A DNA stretch of 64,000 bases from Curtobacterium sp. MCLR17_007 (GCF_003234655.2 NZ_CP126271.1:2480001-2544000), one strand, 5' to 3'. Counted from the first letter of the stretch, positions 9,230 through 18,840 are shown. Notes: generated by a model from the letters alone, not told the origin. Made by a program: numbers and translations.

Positions 9230-9736
9230 TCAGTGCTCCTGGTGGTACGTGACGAGGGTGCGCGGGCCGAAGGCGTCGGGCAGCACCTCGTCGATGGTGC
9301 GGATGCCCGAGACGGTCTCGAGCAGCATGCCCTCGGCAGAGTGCTCGAACAGCAGCTGCCGGCACCGGCCGCACGGCATCAGGGTCGCGCCGTCGCCGTC
9401 GACGCACGTGAACGCGACGAGCTTGCCGCCGCCGGTCATGTGCAGCTGCGACACGAGCGAGCACTCGGCGCACAGCGTCACGCCGTACGACGCGTTCTCG
9501 ACGTTGCAGCCGGACACGACCCGGCCGTCGTCGGTGAGCGCGGCAGCGCCCACCGGGAAGGACGAGTAGGGCGCGTACGCCCGCCCCATGGCGGCGGTCG
9601 CCGCCTGCCGCAGGGCGGTCCAGTCGACGTCGACACCCGCGTCGAGCGTCGACGAGTCGGACTGGAGGTTCGTGGCCGGGTCGGTCCAGGCGGGCTCGCC
9701 AGCCTCCTGGTCACCCGCAGCGTTCGTGTCGGTCAT
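9230..9736 (-). CDS. cdd: cytidine deaminase
   Basis: This zinc-dependent deaminase acts on cytidine and deoxycytidine, producing uridine and deoxyuridine for the following phosphorylase. The catalytic motifs CNVENASYGVTLCAE (C-x-E version of the H/CxE site) and PCGRCRQLLFE are intact, which is the all-cysteine tetrameric class. At 168 residues it is about 35 residues longer than the usual enzyme because of an acidic N-terminal extension (MTDTNAAGDQEAGE). The true start might be further inside. The frame between the permease stop (9753) and this ATG allows the full length, with GGAGGCC upstream as ribosome binding site. Confidence 0.93.
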   Translation of the reverse strand: MTDTNAAGDQEAGEPAWTDPATNLQSDSSTLDAGVDVDWTALRQAATAAMGRAYAPYSSFPVGAAALTDDGRVVSGCNVENASYGVTLCAECSLVSQLHMTGGGKLVAFTCVDGDGATLMPCGRCRQLLFEHSAEGMLLETVSGIRTIDEVLPDAFGPRTLVTYHQEH

Positions 9737-9752
9737 GTGCCGGGCCTCCTGG

Positions 9753-11045
9753 CTAGCTCTTGATGTACGGCTTGCCGGAGGCAGCCGGGCCGCGCGACTG
9801 CCCGACCAGGCCGGCGACGGCGAAGATCGTCACGACGTACGGCAGCATCAGCAGGAACTCGCTCGGGACGGGCGAGTTGATCGACCCGAGCACGTTCTGC
9901 AGGTTCGACGCGAAGCCGAACAGCAGCGCCGCGAGCGTGGCGCGGATCGGGTCCCACCGGCCGAAGATGACGGCCGCGAGCGCGATGTAGCCCGCGCCGG
10001 CGGTCATGTCCTTCGCGAACGGTCCGACCGAGCCGAGCGTGAAGTACGCACCGCCCAGGCCGGCGATCGCGCCCGCGAGCGACACGTTCCAGAACCGGGT
10101 GCTCAGCACGTTGATGCCGACGGTGTCCGCTGCCTGCGGGTGCTCGCCGACGGCACGGAGGCGCAGGCCCCAGCGCGTCTTGAACAGCGCGAACGTGACG
10201 ACCGCGACCGCGACGTACGCCAGGTACACGATGACGTTCTGCTCGAAGAAGACCGGGCCGATCACCGGGATCTGGTGCAGCACCGGGATCGGCAGCACCG
10301 GGAAGCGGATGCCGGTGTTGAGCGTCTGCTCGGCCGGCGACAGCACCTGCGAGTACAGGAAGCCGGTCAGACCGGAGATGAACGCGTTGATGACGACACC
10401 GACGATGACCTGGTCGACGAGGTACTTGATGCTGAACGCCGCCAGGACGAACGACACGAGCACCCCGGCCACGAGGGCACCGATCAGCCCGACCCACGCG
10501 GAGCCGGTCAGGGAGCCGATCATCGCGGAGACGAACGCCCCCGCCAGGAACTGGCCCTCGATCGCGATGTTGACGACGCCGACCTTCTCGGAGATGACGC
10601 CGCCCAGCGCACCGAACACGAGCGGGACGCTGAGGCCGAGCGCGCCGACCAGCAGGCCGGGCAGCGGGATCGTGGCGCCGGCGGCGGCCCACGCCAGGAA
10701 GCCGACGACGAACAGCAGCGCGAAGACCGACGTGACCCACAGCGGGACCTTCCGGAACCCGCGGACCTGGACGACCGCGAACACGGTGGCCAGGGCGAGC
10801 AGGACGGTGACGACGACGCCGGTGCCCGTCGCGGGCAGCGGCACGTCGGGCAGCTGCACGAAGTCACCCGCGTTGGCGAGCCGGAACGTGGCGTCCCCGG
10901 AACGGTGCAGCAGGACGAAGAAAACGAGCGCCACGACCGTGAAGACGGCGTACGCGATCGGCAGCTTCCAGCTGCGGGTGGTCTCGACGGCGCGGTCGGC
11001 CAGCGGGGCGTGCGGCGCGGCCGCGGTGGGGCTGAGGGTGCTCAT
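9753..11045 (-). CDS. nucleoside ABC transporter permease 2 (YufQ/BmpC-like)
   Basis: This 430-residue membrane protein of the branched-chain/ribose-type permease family (BPD_transp_2) has about ten hydrophobic segments, including one N-terminal anchor around residues 30-50. The conserved GVINIAIEG-like segment appears here as VGVVNIAIEGQF, and the cytoplasmic loop contains KTRWGLRLRAVGEHPQAADT, which is the ATPase contact motif. It would pair with the preceding permease to move nucleosides across the membrane. The ATG at 11045 overlaps the upstream permease stop by 4 nt. Cytidine deaminase follows after 16 bp. Confidence 0.9.
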   Translation of the reverse strand: MSTLSPTAAAPHAPLADRAVETTRSWKLPIAYAVFTVVALVFFVLLHRSGDATFRLANAGDFVQLPDVPLPATGTGVVVTVLLALATVFAVVQVRGFRKVPLWVTSVFALLFVVGFLAWAAAGATIPLPGLLVGALGLSVPLVFGALGGVISEKVGVVNIAIEGQFLAGAFVSAMIGSLTGSAWVGLIGALVAGVLVSFVLAAFSIKYLVDQVIVGVVINAFISGLTGFLYSQVLSPAEQTLNTGIRFPVLPIPVLHQIPVIGPVFFEQNVIVYLAYVAVAVVTFALFKTRWGLRLRAVGEHPQAADTVGINVLSTRFWNVSLAGAIAGLGGAYFTLGSVGPFAKDMTAGAGYIALAAVIFGRWDPIRATLAALLFGFASNLQNVLGSINSPVPSEFLLMLPYVVTIFAVAGLVGQSRGPAASGKPYIKS

Positions 11046-12373
11046 GCGGCGACGGCCTTCCGCTCGGACTTCGTGGAGCGCTTGCGACGGGCGCCGGGCT
11101 GCGGGATCCGGAAGATCGCGCGGACGAGCGGCGGTGCGGCGATGAACAGGACGATCAGGGCCTGGATGACCCCGACGATGTCGATCGGGATGCCGTTCGC
11201 GGCCTGCATGGCGTAGCCGCCGTTCTTCAGCACGCCGAACAGGATCGCCGCCCAGAACACGCCCCACGGCTTCGAGCGCCCGAGCAGCGCCACCGTGATG
11301 GCGTCGAAGCCGATGCCGGCGTCGATGTTCGAGGTGAACCCGCTCGTGACGGCGCCCTGCACCTGGTAGGCGCCGGCGATGCCGACGAGGGCACCGGAGA
11401 TGACGAGCACCCAGAAGGTCAACGACGGCACGCTCATGCCGGCGACCCGGGCGGCGCGCGGGTTCTCGCCGATCGTCCGGAACCGGAAGCCGAGCGACGA
11501 CTTGTTGAGCAGCCACCACACGACGACCACCGCGATGATCGCGACGATGAACCCGAGGTCGACGCCGTAGCGCGGCCCGAACAGTGCCGGCAGCACCGAG
11601 CTGTCCTTCATCGCGGGCGAGATCGGGTTCGGGCTGCCGCCGGCCTGCAGCAGCCCCGGGGTGCGGAGCATGTAGCTGACCAGGTACAGCGCGACGTAGT
11701 TGAGCATGATCGTCAGGACGACCTCGTTGGCGCCGGTGCGGGCCTTGAGCAGCCCGACGATCCCGCCCCAGACCGCGCCACCGACGATGCCCGCGACGAT
11801 CGTCAGCGGGATGTGGATCGCGGCCGGCAGGTCGAAGGAGAACCCGAACCACCCGGCTGCCGCGGCACCCATCAGGATCTGTCCCTGGCCGCCGATGTTG
11901 AACAGCCCCGCGCGGAACGACACCGCGATGCCGAGCCCGGCGACGATGAGCGGGACGGCGTAGTCGATGGACCGGGTGATCGGCACGACGGCCTGGGCGA
12001 ACGACTCCGCGCCGAAGTTCACGACCGACCCCTGGAACAGCGAGGCGTACGAGCCGCCCACGGCGGTGCCGATCGCGCGGAACGTGTCACCGGGTCGGGC
12101 GAAGAAGTAGCCGGCTGCCTGCTGCACGGCCTGGTCGGTCAGCGCGATGAGGATCCCGCACGCGACGAGCGCCAGCACGACGGCCAGGACCGTGACGAGC
12201 ACGGAGCCGTTCATGATGCCCTGCAGGGCGGCCTGCCAGCGGTCGGCGCCGGATCGGTCGGCGGCCCGGCGCTCGGTGTCGGCCGCGGAGTCGGTCATGA
12301 GGTGCGGGGTGCCCTCGACGTCCTGGATCCGGTCGTCGGTCACCGGGGTCTCGTCTGGCGTGGGGGTGCTCAC
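11042..12373 (-). CDS. nucleoside ABC transporter permease 1 (YufP/BmpB-like)
   Basis: This 443-residue inner-membrane permease of the same family as its neighbour has a hydrophilic N-terminal tail of about 50 residues, then multiple membrane segments. It carries GLFNIGGQGQILMGA (the EIN/GQ loop typical of these permeases) and the ATPase-contacting loop FRFRTIGENPRAARVAGM. A Lys/Arg-rich C-terminus ends it. The ATG overlaps the ATPase gene by 4 nt on one side and the second permease by 4 nt on the other, so stoichiometric, coupled translation is expected. Confidence 0.9.
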   Translation of the reverse strand: MSTPTPDETPVTDDRIQDVEGTPHLMTDSAADTERRAADRSGADRWQAALQGIMNGSVLVTVLAVVLALVACGILIALTDQAVQQAAGYFFARPGDTFRAIGTAVGGSYASLFQGSVVNFGAESFAQAVVPITRSIDYAVPLIVAGLGIAVSFRAGLFNIGGQGQILMGAAAAGWFGFSFDLPAAIHIPLTIVAGIVGGAVWGGIVGLLKARTGANEVVLTIMLNYVALYLVSYMLRTPGLLQAGGSPNPISPAMKDSSVLPALFGPRYGVDLGFIVAIIAVVVVWWLLNKSSLGFRFRTIGENPRAARVAGMSVPSLTFWVLVISGALVGIAGAYQVQGAVTSGFTSNIDAGIGFDAITVALLGRSKPWGVFWAAILFGVLKNGGYAMQAANGIPIDIVGVIQALIVLFIAAPPLVRAIFRIPQPGARRKRSTKSERKAVAA

Positions 12374-13890
12374 GCTGCCAGCTCCGTTCCTTCAGGGAGT
12401 TCTCCGGCCATCATGAGACCGAGGACGTCGCGGGGGGTGTCCGCGGGGACGATGCCGATGATCGCGCCGCGGTACATGACGGCGATCCGGTCGGCGAGCG
12501 CGACGACCTCGTCGAGCTCGGTGGACACGACGATCACGGGGACACCGGAGTCGCGGGTGGCGACGATGCGCTTGTGCACGAACTCGATGGACCCGACGTC
12601 GATGCCGCGCGTGGGCTGCGCGGCGACGAACAGGCGGAGTTCGCGGCTGAGCTCACGGGCCAGCACGATCTTCTGCTGGTTGCCGCCCGACAACCGGCCG
12701 GCCGCGGTCGCACGCCCGGGGGTGCGGATGTCGAACTCGGCGATCTTCTCGTCGGCGAAGGCGTCGCGCTCGGTGGCGCGGATGGTGCCGGCTCGGACGA
12801 ACTCGGCGTGGTCGGCGCGGTCGAGCATCAGGTTCTCGGCGATGGTGAACTCGCCGACCAGCCCGTCCTCTTGCCGGTCCTCGGGCACGAACCCGACGCC
12901 GGCGTCGAGCACCTGCTTGACGCTGCGGCCGGTGAGCTCCTTGCCGTCCAGGGTGACCCGGCCTGCGCGGACGGGCTCGAGGCCGATGATGGCCTCGGTG
13001 AGCTCGGTCTGGCCGTTGCCCTGCACCCCGGCGATCGCGAGCACCTCACCGCGGCGGACGGTGAACGACACGTCGTCGACGAGCACGATGCCCTGCGGGT
13101 CCGTGACGGTGAGGCCCTCGACGACCAGGGCGTCCTCGCCACCGGTCGACGGTTCCTTCTCGACGACGAGTGACACCGCGCGACCGACCATCAGCGCCGC
13201 GAGCTCGTTGTTGGTCGCGGTGGGCGATGCCTCGCCGACGACCTTGCCGAGCCGGATCACCGTGATGCGGTCGGCGACCTCGCGGACCTCGCGGAGCTTG
13301 TGGGTGATGAACACGATCGCGGTGCCGGCCTCGCGGAGCTGGCGCATGATGCCCATCAGCTCGTCGGTCTCCTGCGGGGTCAGGACGGCGGTGGGCTCGT
13401 CGAAGACCAGCACCGAGGCGTCGCGGGACAGCGCCTTGATGATCTCGACGCGCTGCTGCACACCGACGGGGAGGTCCTCGACGCGGGCGTCGGGGTCGAC
13501 GTCGAACCCGAACCGCTCGGAGATCTCCCGGACGCGTCGGCGCGCACCGGCGAGGTCGAGGCGGCCGCCGAAGGCCGTCTCCTCTTGTCCGAGCATGACG
13601 TTCTCGGCGACCGTGAACACCGGCACGAGCATGAAGTGCTGGTGCACCATGCCGATGCCCGCACGCATCGCGTCGCCGGGGCCGTCGAAGTCCTGGACGA
13701 CGTCGTCCAGCAGGATCTCGCCCTCCTCGGCCTGGTACATGCCGTAGAGGACGTTCATCAGGGTCGACTTGCCGGCACCGTTCTCGCCGAGCAGACAGTG
13801 CACCTCGCCGGGTTCGACGGTGAGGGAGATGTGGTCGTTCGCGACCAGCGGGCCGAACCGCTTGGTGATGCCGCGGAGTTCGAGCTTCAT
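12370..13890 (-). CDS. nucleoside ABC transporter ATP-binding protein, double ABC domain (YufO/NupO-like)
   Basis: This 506-residue protein holds two fused ATPase domains, the arrangement of simple-sugar and nucleoside importers. The N-terminal half has Walker A LLGENGAGKSTLMNVLYG (about residues 33-50) and a DEPTAVLTPQE Walker B. Its C-terminal half has a degenerate Walker A (AGVQGNGQTELTEAI) and the signature LSGGNQQKIVLARELS. The asymmetry is normal for the family. The ATG at 13890 is followed directly by the coupled permeases. A stable hairpin lies between the binding-protein gene and this one. Confidence 0.93.
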   Translation of the reverse strand: MKLELRGITKRFGPLVANDHISLTVEPGEVHCLLGENGAGKSTLMNVLYGMYQAEEGEILLDDVVQDFDGPGDAMRAGIGMVHQHFMLVPVFTVAENVMLGQEETAFGGRLDLAGARRRVREISERFGFDVDPDARVEDLPVGVQQRVEIIKALSRDASVLVFDEPTAVLTPQETDELMGIMRQLREAGTAIVFITHKLREVREVADRITVIRLGKVVGEASPTATNNELAALMVGRAVSLVVEKEPSTGGEDALVVEGLTVTDPQGIVLVDDVSFTVRRGEVLAIAGVQGNGQTELTEAIIGLEPVRAGRVTLDGKELTGRSVKQVLDAGVGFVPEDRQEDGLVGEFTIAENLMLDRADHAEFVRAGTIRATERDAFADEKIAEFDIRTPGRATAAGRLSGGNQQKIVLARELSRELRLFVAAQPTRGIDVGSIEFVHKRIVATRDSGVPVIVVSTELDEVVALADRIAVMYRGAIIGIVPADTPRDVLGLMMAGELPEGTELAA

Positions 13891-13922
13891 GTGGCGGGAT
13901 CTTCTTCTCTTGAGCGCACGGT

Positions 13923-13956
13923 GATGCGGGCGGAGGATCGCTCCCCCGCCCGCATC
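13923..13956 (-). terminator. intra-operon hairpin (attenuator) after the binding-protein gene
   Basis: Eleven-base perfect arms (13923-13933 and 13946-13956) with a 12-base loop occupy the gap between the binding-protein stop (13964) and the ATPase start (13890). Such hairpins commonly reduce read-through or protect the upstream mRNA, so that the periplasmic-type binding protein outnumbers the membrane parts. Confidence 0.55.
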
Positions 13957-13963
13957 GATGGTG

Positions 13964-15037
13964 TTACTTGACGGTCGCCTTGGTCTCGACCTTGATCGAG
14001 CCGTCGATGATGCCGGACTTGATCGTGTCGAGCTCCTTCGACAGACCCGAGTCGACCTTGGACTCGTAGTCGTGGAACGGCGCGATGCCGACGCCCTCGT
14101 TCTTCAGCGTGCCGACGTAGGGGGTCTTCGAGAAGTCGCCCTTGGCGGCCTGCTCGACGACGTCCTTCGTGGCGGGGCGCATGCCCTTCTCGACGGAGGT
14201 CAGCGCGATGTCCTTGTAGCGGGGGTCTGCCTCGTACAGGTCGCTGTCCGCGCCGATCAGCACGGAACCGTTGTTCGCGTCCTTGATCGCCTCGGCTGCC
14301 GACTGGTAGATCGGGCCGCCGACGGGGAGGATCACGTCGGCACCCTGGTCGATCAGGGTCTGTGCGACCGACTTGGCCTGCGTGCCGGCCTCGAAGCCGC
14401 CCGTGAAGGAACCCTTCTGGCTGTCGACGTCCCAGCCGACGACCTTGACGTCCTTCTTCTTCTGGTCGTTGTAGTACTTCACGCCGTCCGCGTAGCCGTC
14501 CATGAAGATCGTGACGGTCGGGATCTGCATGCCACCGAACGTGCCGACGACACCGCTCTTCGAGTACGACGCGGCCGCGTAGCCGGCGAGGAACGCGGCC
14601 TGCGAGGTGTCGAACGTGATCGGCTTGACGTTCTTCGCGTCGATCGAGTTGTCGTCGATGATCGCGAAGTCGGTGTCGGGGTTCGCCGCGGCCTGCTTCT
14701 TCGTGGCGTCGGCGAGGTTGAAGCCGACCGTCACGATGAGCTTGCAGTTCTGGTTGACGAGCTGCTCGATGTTCGAGTCGTAGACCGTGGAGTCCTTCGA
14801 CTCGGCCGACTTGTACGTCGCCCCGAGCTCCTTGGCGGCGTCCTGCAGACCCTCGTAGCCGAGCTGGTTGAACGACTTGTCGTCGAACCCACCGGAGTCC
14901 GACACCATGCACGGGCGGAAGCTGGTGGTCTTCGCCGACGAGGTGTCGGACGGAGCGGCGGAGCAGCCGGCCAGGACGGCGACGGTGCCGACGAGCGCGA
15001 GGCCGCTGAGTGCGATCTGACGGGTACGAGATGACAC
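13964..15037 (-). CDS. BMP family nucleoside-binding lipoprotein of an ABC transporter
   Basis: This 357-residue protein has a lipoprotein signal peptide: basic SSRTRQ, a hydrophobic stretch, and the lipobox VLAGC with Cys25 as lipidation site, followed by a Ser/Thr-rich linker. The mature part begins with MVSDSGGFDDKSFNQLGYEG, characteristic of the BMP/PnrA-like purine nucleoside receptors, and contains KSAEAIKDANNGSVLIGADSD-like segments. It would be surface-anchored and deliver nucleosides to the permeases encoded after it. The GTG at 15037 has a good ribosome binding site (GGAGGA) and a TACTGT -10 candidate around 15094-15099. It is the first gene of the uptake operon. Confidence 0.92.
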   Translation of the reverse strand: MSSRTRQIALSGLALVGTVAVLAGCSAAPSDTSSAKTTSFRPCMVSDSGGFDDKSFNQLGYEGLQDAAKELGATYKSAESKDSTVYDSNIEQLVNQNCKLIVTVGFNLADATKKQAAANPDTDFAIIDDNSIDAKNVKPITFDTSQAAFLAGYAAASYSKSGVVGTFGGMQIPTVTIFMDGYADGVKYYNDQKKKDVKVVGWDVDSQKGSFTGGFEAGTQAKSVAQTLIDQGADVILPVGGPIYQSAAEAIKDANNGSVLIGADSDLYEADPRYKDIALTSVEKGMRPATKDVVEQAAKGDFSKTPYVGTLKNEGVGIAPFHDYESKVDSGLSKELDTIKSGIIDGSIKVETKATVK

Positions 15038-15233
15038 GGGTGGGTTCCTCCGGGGAGCTTGGCCCGGTCACTGTGCACCGGGCGATCGTGGCGACAGTAC
15101 ACGACCGCCTGGCCGGTACAGGACGCCGCTGAGGGCCCCCGGGGATCGGTTACGGGATCGCGACCGCACCGTAATGCGCCTGTAACGCGGGGACACCGGA
15201 TCGGCCCAGATCCGGGCATTTCGTGATGGAGCG

Positions 15234-16346
15234 CTACAGGACGTCGTCCCGGCCGCTGATCTTCAGCGCATCCACCACACCCTTGACCCGCTGGGCGTTC
15301 GCGCTGGTGGTCACGAGGAGTGCATCGGGGGTGTCCACGACCACGATGTCGTCGACCCCGATGAGCGAGATGAGCCGCTGGCTGTGCGACACCACGATGC
15401 CACTCGACGAGTCCGCCAGGATGCGGGCCCCGTCGCCGAGCACGGCCAGGTGGTTCGCGAGCCCGCCGGACTGGAGCTTGGCGAGCGACGCGAAGTCGCC
15501 CACGTCGTCCCAGTCGAAGTCGCCGGGGACCACGGCCAGGCGTCCGGCAGCGGCTGCGGGCTCGGCGACCGAGTAGTCGATCGCGATCTTCTTCAGTTCC
15601 GGCCACACGGCGTCGACGACGGCGCCCCGCGACGAGGTGTCCCACGCGGCGGCGAGTTCCTCGAGTCCGGCGAGCAGCTTCGGCTCGTTCCGGCCGATCT
15701 CGGCGAGCAGCACGTCGGCGCGCGAGATGAACATGCCCGCGTTCCAGAGGTAGTTGCCGTCGTCGAGGTAGCCGGTGGCGGTCTCGAGGTCGGGCTTCTC
15801 GACGAAGGAGCGCACGGTGTGCGCCTGCGGCGCGGACTCGATCCCGAGCGAGTCACCGACGTGGATGTAGCCGAAGCCGATCGCCGGCTCGGACGGCGTG
15901 ATGCCGATCGTCGTGACGTACCCGGCGCGGGCCGCGGCGACGGCCTCGGCAACGGACCGGCGGAACCCGCGGGCGTCCCCGATGACGTGGTCGGCGGCGA
16001 ACGAGCCGATGACGACGTCGGGTTCGCGGCGGTGCAGGATGGCCGCGGCGAGGCCGATCGCCGCCGTGGAGTCCTTCGGCTCGCTCTCGAGCACGACGTT
16101 GTGGTCGGGGACCCCCGGCAGCTGCGACTCGACCGCGACCCGGTGCGCCCGCCCTGTGACGACCATGATGCGGCCCTCCCCGGCCAGCGGCGCCAGGCGG
16201 TCCCAGGTCTGGCGCAGGAGCGAGGTCCCCGACCCGGTCAGGTCGTGCAGGAACTTGGGGGCGTCGGCACGCGAGAGCGGCCAGAGGCGCGATCCGATGC
16301 CGCCGGCCGGGATGATCGCGTAGAAGTCGTCGAGGGGTGCAGCCAC
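15234..16346 (-). CDS. manC: mannose-1-phosphate guanylyltransferase
   Basis: This 370-residue nucleotidyltransferase makes GDP-mannose from GTP and mannose-1-phosphate. The N-terminal pyrophosphorylase loop IIPAGGIGSRLWPLSR, the FAADHVIGD active-site Asp region, FGYIHVGD, the sugar-binding FVEKPD and LWNAGMFISR are all present. It lacks the phosphomannose isomerase cupin domain of bifunctional ManC, which is usual in actinobacteria. The GTG at 16346 has no Shine-Dalgarno but lies 6 nt after a TAGGTT box. It is divergent from a GT4 glycosyltransferase that could use GDP-mannose (or a derived polyprenyl donor), so a role in mannosylated envelope lipids or glycans is likely. Confidence 0.93.
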   Translation of the reverse strand: MAAPLDDFYAIIPAGGIGSRLWPLSRADAPKFLHDLTGSGTSLLRQTWDRLAPLAGEGRIMVVTGRAHRVAVESQLPGVPDHNVVLESEPKDSTAAIGLAAAILHRREPDVVIGSFAADHVIGDARGFRRSVAEAVAAARAGYVTTIGITPSEPAIGFGYIHVGDSLGIESAPQAHTVRSFVEKPDLETATGYLDDGNYLWNAGMFISRADVLLAEIGRNEPKLLAGLEELAAAWDTSSRGAVVDAVWPELKKIAIDYSVAEPAAAAGRLAVVPGDFDWDDVGDFASLAKLQSGGLANHLAVLGDGARILADSSSGIVVSHSQRLISLIGVDDIVVVDTPDALLVTTSANAQRVKGVVDALKISGRDDVL

Positions 16347-16352
16347 GGGCTC

Positions 16353-16358
16353 AACCTA
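16353..16358 (-). promoter_or_regulatory. -10 box of a putative leaderless promoter for manC
   Basis: TAGGTT on the minus strand is followed by 6 nt and the GTG start codon. No ribosome binding site is present. Confidence 0.45.
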
Positions 16359-16518
16359 CCGCCGTGCGACACGTCTTCCTGGGTGCCCGCCGGACCTTCG
16401 GCGGGAAACCGCACGACGCCGCCTCCGGGCGCGCACGACCTGTTCACCCCCCGCGGAGGTCCCGTTCACCGGGCTGACCCGCTGCCGGACACGTCCGACG
16501 CGCAGCCTGGAGCACGCC

Positions 16519-17754
16519 ATGAACGCACGCAGCGTGGAGCGCGGGACGTCCAGCAGGACCGTCGCCGTCGTGACCGAGAGCTTCCTGCCCACCCTCAACG
16601 GCGTGACCACGAGCGTCCTCGCGGTCCTCGACCACCTGGAGCGTCGCGGCCATCGAGCCGTGGTCATCGCACCGGACACCCCCGGGATCGCGGGCCTGCG
16701 GTCGCGGACCCAGCTCGAGCGGTACCGCGACTTCGACGTCCACCGGGTCCCGGCGGTCGCCTACCGACAGTTCCCGGTGGCGCTGCCGCACCCGGTCCTC
16801 GACACGATCCTCGCCGCCTCCGGCGCCGACGTCCTCCACGCCGCCAGTCCGTTCCTGCTGGGTGGGCGCGCGATCACGGCAGCCGGGAGGCTCGGCATCC
16901 CCTCCGTCGCCGTGTTCCAGACCGACGTGGCCGGGTTCGCCCGCCGCAACGGCCTGGCCGCGACCGCCCCCCTCGTGCGCAAGGTGCTCGGGCGCATCCA
17001 CGCCGGCGCCTCGCTGACGCTCGCGCCGTCGTCCGCCACCGCGGCCATGCTCATCGAGGACGGCGTGCCCCGCGTCGCGCGCTGGGGGCGCGGCGTCGAC
17101 ACCGCGCTCTTCCACCCCGCGCGACGCACGTCGTCGGCCGTCCGCAGCCTGCGGCGGCGGCTCGCCCCGCGCGGCGAGACCATCGTGGGGTACGTGGGGC
17201 GGCTGGCACCCGAGAAGGAGGTCGAGCGGCTCGCCGAGCTGGGCGGCATCCCGGGCATCCGGGTCGTGGTCGCAGGAGGTGGGCCCTCCCGTCCGGCCCT
17301 GGAGCGCCGGCTCCGGCACCTCGACGCGACCTTCACCGGCCCCCTGCGCGGCGACGACCTGGCGGACGTGTACGCGGCGCTCGACGTCTTCGTGCACACC
17401 GGACCCGCCGAGACGTTCGGGCAGACGCTGCAGGAGGCGCACGCCTCGGGCCTGCCCGTCGTCGCACCGGCGTCGGGCGGGCCGCTCGACCTGGTCGCGC
17501 CGGGACTCGACGGTGCCCTCTACGACCCGGACGAACCACAGGCACTCCGAGCCGCCGTGCTCGGGATGCACCTCGACCGGGCGCGCGCGGAACGGATGGG
17601 GTCCGCCGGTCGTCTGCGCGTCGAGGGCACCACCTGGGAGGCCGTCGGCGACGAGCTCCTGGCGCACCACGACACGGCCAGGAACATCGGCGCACCGCCC
17701 GCGGCGCGCAGGGTCCTCACGGGTTGGAACGAGAAGGTCAGCGGCCGGTCGTAG
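16519..17754 (+). CDS. GT4 family glycosyltransferase (mannosyltransferase-like)
   Basis: This 411-residue GT-B enzyme starts its N-terminal Rossmann domain with VAVVTESFLPTLNGVTTSV, typical of actinobacterial alpha-mannosyltransferases such as MgtA and PimB relatives. It has SPFLLGGRAITAA and WGRGVDTALFHPAR in the hinge, and the donor-binding C-terminal motif GPAETFGQTLQEA (E-x7-E) followed by ASGGPLDLV. The linker GYVGRLAPEKEVERL marks the start of the C-terminal domain. No signal peptide or membrane segment is visible, so it is cytoplasmic or membrane-peripheral. Divergence from manC supports GDP-mannose as donor, but acceptor and product are unknown. A GGAG sits about 9 nt before the ATG. 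Confidence 0.85.
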   Translation: MNARSVERGTSSRTVAVVTESFLPTLNGVTTSVLAVLDHLERRGHRAVVIAPDTPGIAGLRSRTQLERYRDFDVHRVPAVAYRQFPVALPHPVLDTILAASGADVLHAASPFLLGGRAITAAGRLGIPSVAVFQTDVAGFARRNGLAATAPLVRKVLGRIHAGASLTLAPSSATAAMLIEDGVPRVARWGRGVDTALFHPARRTSSAVRSLRRRLAPRGETIVGYVGRLAPEKEVERLAELGGIPGIRVVVAGGGPSRPALERRLRHLDATFTGPLRGDDLADVYAALDVFVHTGPAETFGQTLQEAHASGLPVVAPASGGPLDLVAPGLDGALYDPDEPQALRAAVLGMHLDRARAERMGSAGRLRVEGTTWEAVGDELLAHHDTARNIGAPPAARRVLTGWNEKVSGRS

Positions 17755-17829
17755 GATGAACGTGTTCCACACGAACATGACGGCAACGGCTCGCCGATCG
17801 ACGAGCCAGTCCTACGGAAGGGCGAGCTC

Positions 17830-18309
17830 ATGGCCGAGCAGACCACAGGCGGTACGGCGACGACAGCCGCACCCACGGTGTCGATAGACGGACGACCCAG
17901 CGGGTCGGCGATCGAGTCGCCGCGCACACCACGCACGCCCCAGGGCACCCTGTACCGGGGCAGCGTCGGGATGTGGTCCTGGGTGCTGCACCGCATCACC
18001 GGGGTGGCGATCTACTTCTTCCTGCTCGTGCACATCCTCGACACGGCGCTCGTGCGGCTCTCCCCCGAGGCATACAACGCGGTGATCGGCACGTACAAGA
18101 CGCCCATCATGAACCTCGGTGAGATCGCCCTGGTGATGGCCATCGTCTTCCACGCGTTCAACGGGCTGCGCATCATCCTGGTCGACTTCTGGTCCAAGGG
18201 GCCGAAGTACCAGCGCGCCATGTTCTGGGTCGTCCTCGTGCTCTGGGCCGTGGCGATCGCGGGCTTCCTGCCGCGCCAGCTCATGAACCTCGTCGCCGAC
18301 TTCCACTGA
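17830..18309 (+). CDS. sdhC: succinate dehydrogenase cytochrome b556 subunit
   Basis: This 159-residue membrane anchor of complex II has a hydrophilic N-terminal 45 residues, then three transmembrane helices. The signature is MWSWVLHRITGVAIYFFLLVHI, in which His and Arg near the first helix contact haem and quinone; a second haem-ligand candidate His lies in AIVFHAFNGLRIILVDF. It passes electrons from succinate oxidation to the menaquinone pool. GGAAGGG precedes the ATG. A TAGGAT -10 candidate at 17752-17757 overlaps the stop of the preceding gene. It is the first gene of the operon sdhC-D-A-B. Confidence 0.95.
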   Translation: MAEQTTGGTATTAAPTVSIDGRPSGSAIESPRTPRTPQGTLYRGSVGMWSWVLHRITGVAIYFFLLVHILDTALVRLSPEAYNAVIGTYKTPIMNLGEIALVMAIVFHAFNGLRIILVDFWSKGPKYQRAMFWVVLVLWAVAIAGFLPRQLMNLVADFH

Positions 18310-18323
18310 ACCAGGGGCACACC

Positions 18324-18770
18324 ATGACCACGCAGACCATCGCGCCCCCTCGCAGTGCCGAGGCCGCCCGCCGCACCACGAACTGGGAGAAGTGGGGCTG
18401 GATCTACATGCGCGGCTCGGGCATCCTGCTCGTCGTGCTGATCTTCGGCCACCTGTTCGTCAACATGGTGGCCGGCGAAGGCGTCAAGCAGATCGACTTC
18501 GCCTTCGTCGCCGGCAAGTGGGCCAGCCCGTTCTGGCAGGTCTGGGACACCCTCATGCTCTGGCTCGCGCTGATCCACGGCTCGAACGGCATGCGCACCA
18601 TCGTCAACGACTACGTCGCCAAGCCGGGCATCCGCAAGACCCTGCTCGTCGCGATCCTCGCCGCCTGCGTGCTGCTCATCGTCCTCGGCACCCTGGTGTG
18701 CTGGACGTTCGACCCGTGCCCCGCCGGCGCCGCAGCCGCCGACCTGCCGTCGTTCTGCCCCGCGCAGTAG
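18324..18770 (+). CDS. sdhD: succinate dehydrogenase hydrophobic membrane anchor subunit
   Basis: This 148-residue protein has three hydrophobic helices (about residues 33-52, 70-90 and 108-128). It contains the pattern [20 protein letters not shown] with a haem-ligand candidate His, and [17 protein letters not shown], which mirrors the SdhC loop. It forms the membrane domain of complex II together with SdhC. The gene follows sdhC after 14 bp with GGGGCACACC as a weak ribosome binding region. Confidence 0.92.
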   Translation: MTTQTIAPPRSAEAARRTTNWEKWGWIYMRGSGILLVVLIFGHLFVNMVAGEGVKQIDFAFVAGKWASPFWQVWDTLMLWLALIHGSNGMRTIVNDYVAKPGIRKTLLVAILAACVLLIVLGTLVCWTFDPCPAGAAAADLPSFCPAQ

Positions 18771-18840
18771 CCGCACCCACGACGACTCCCGCCGCAGGGC
18801 CGTCGTCAGCACCCGCCGCACCACCGACCGGAAGACATCC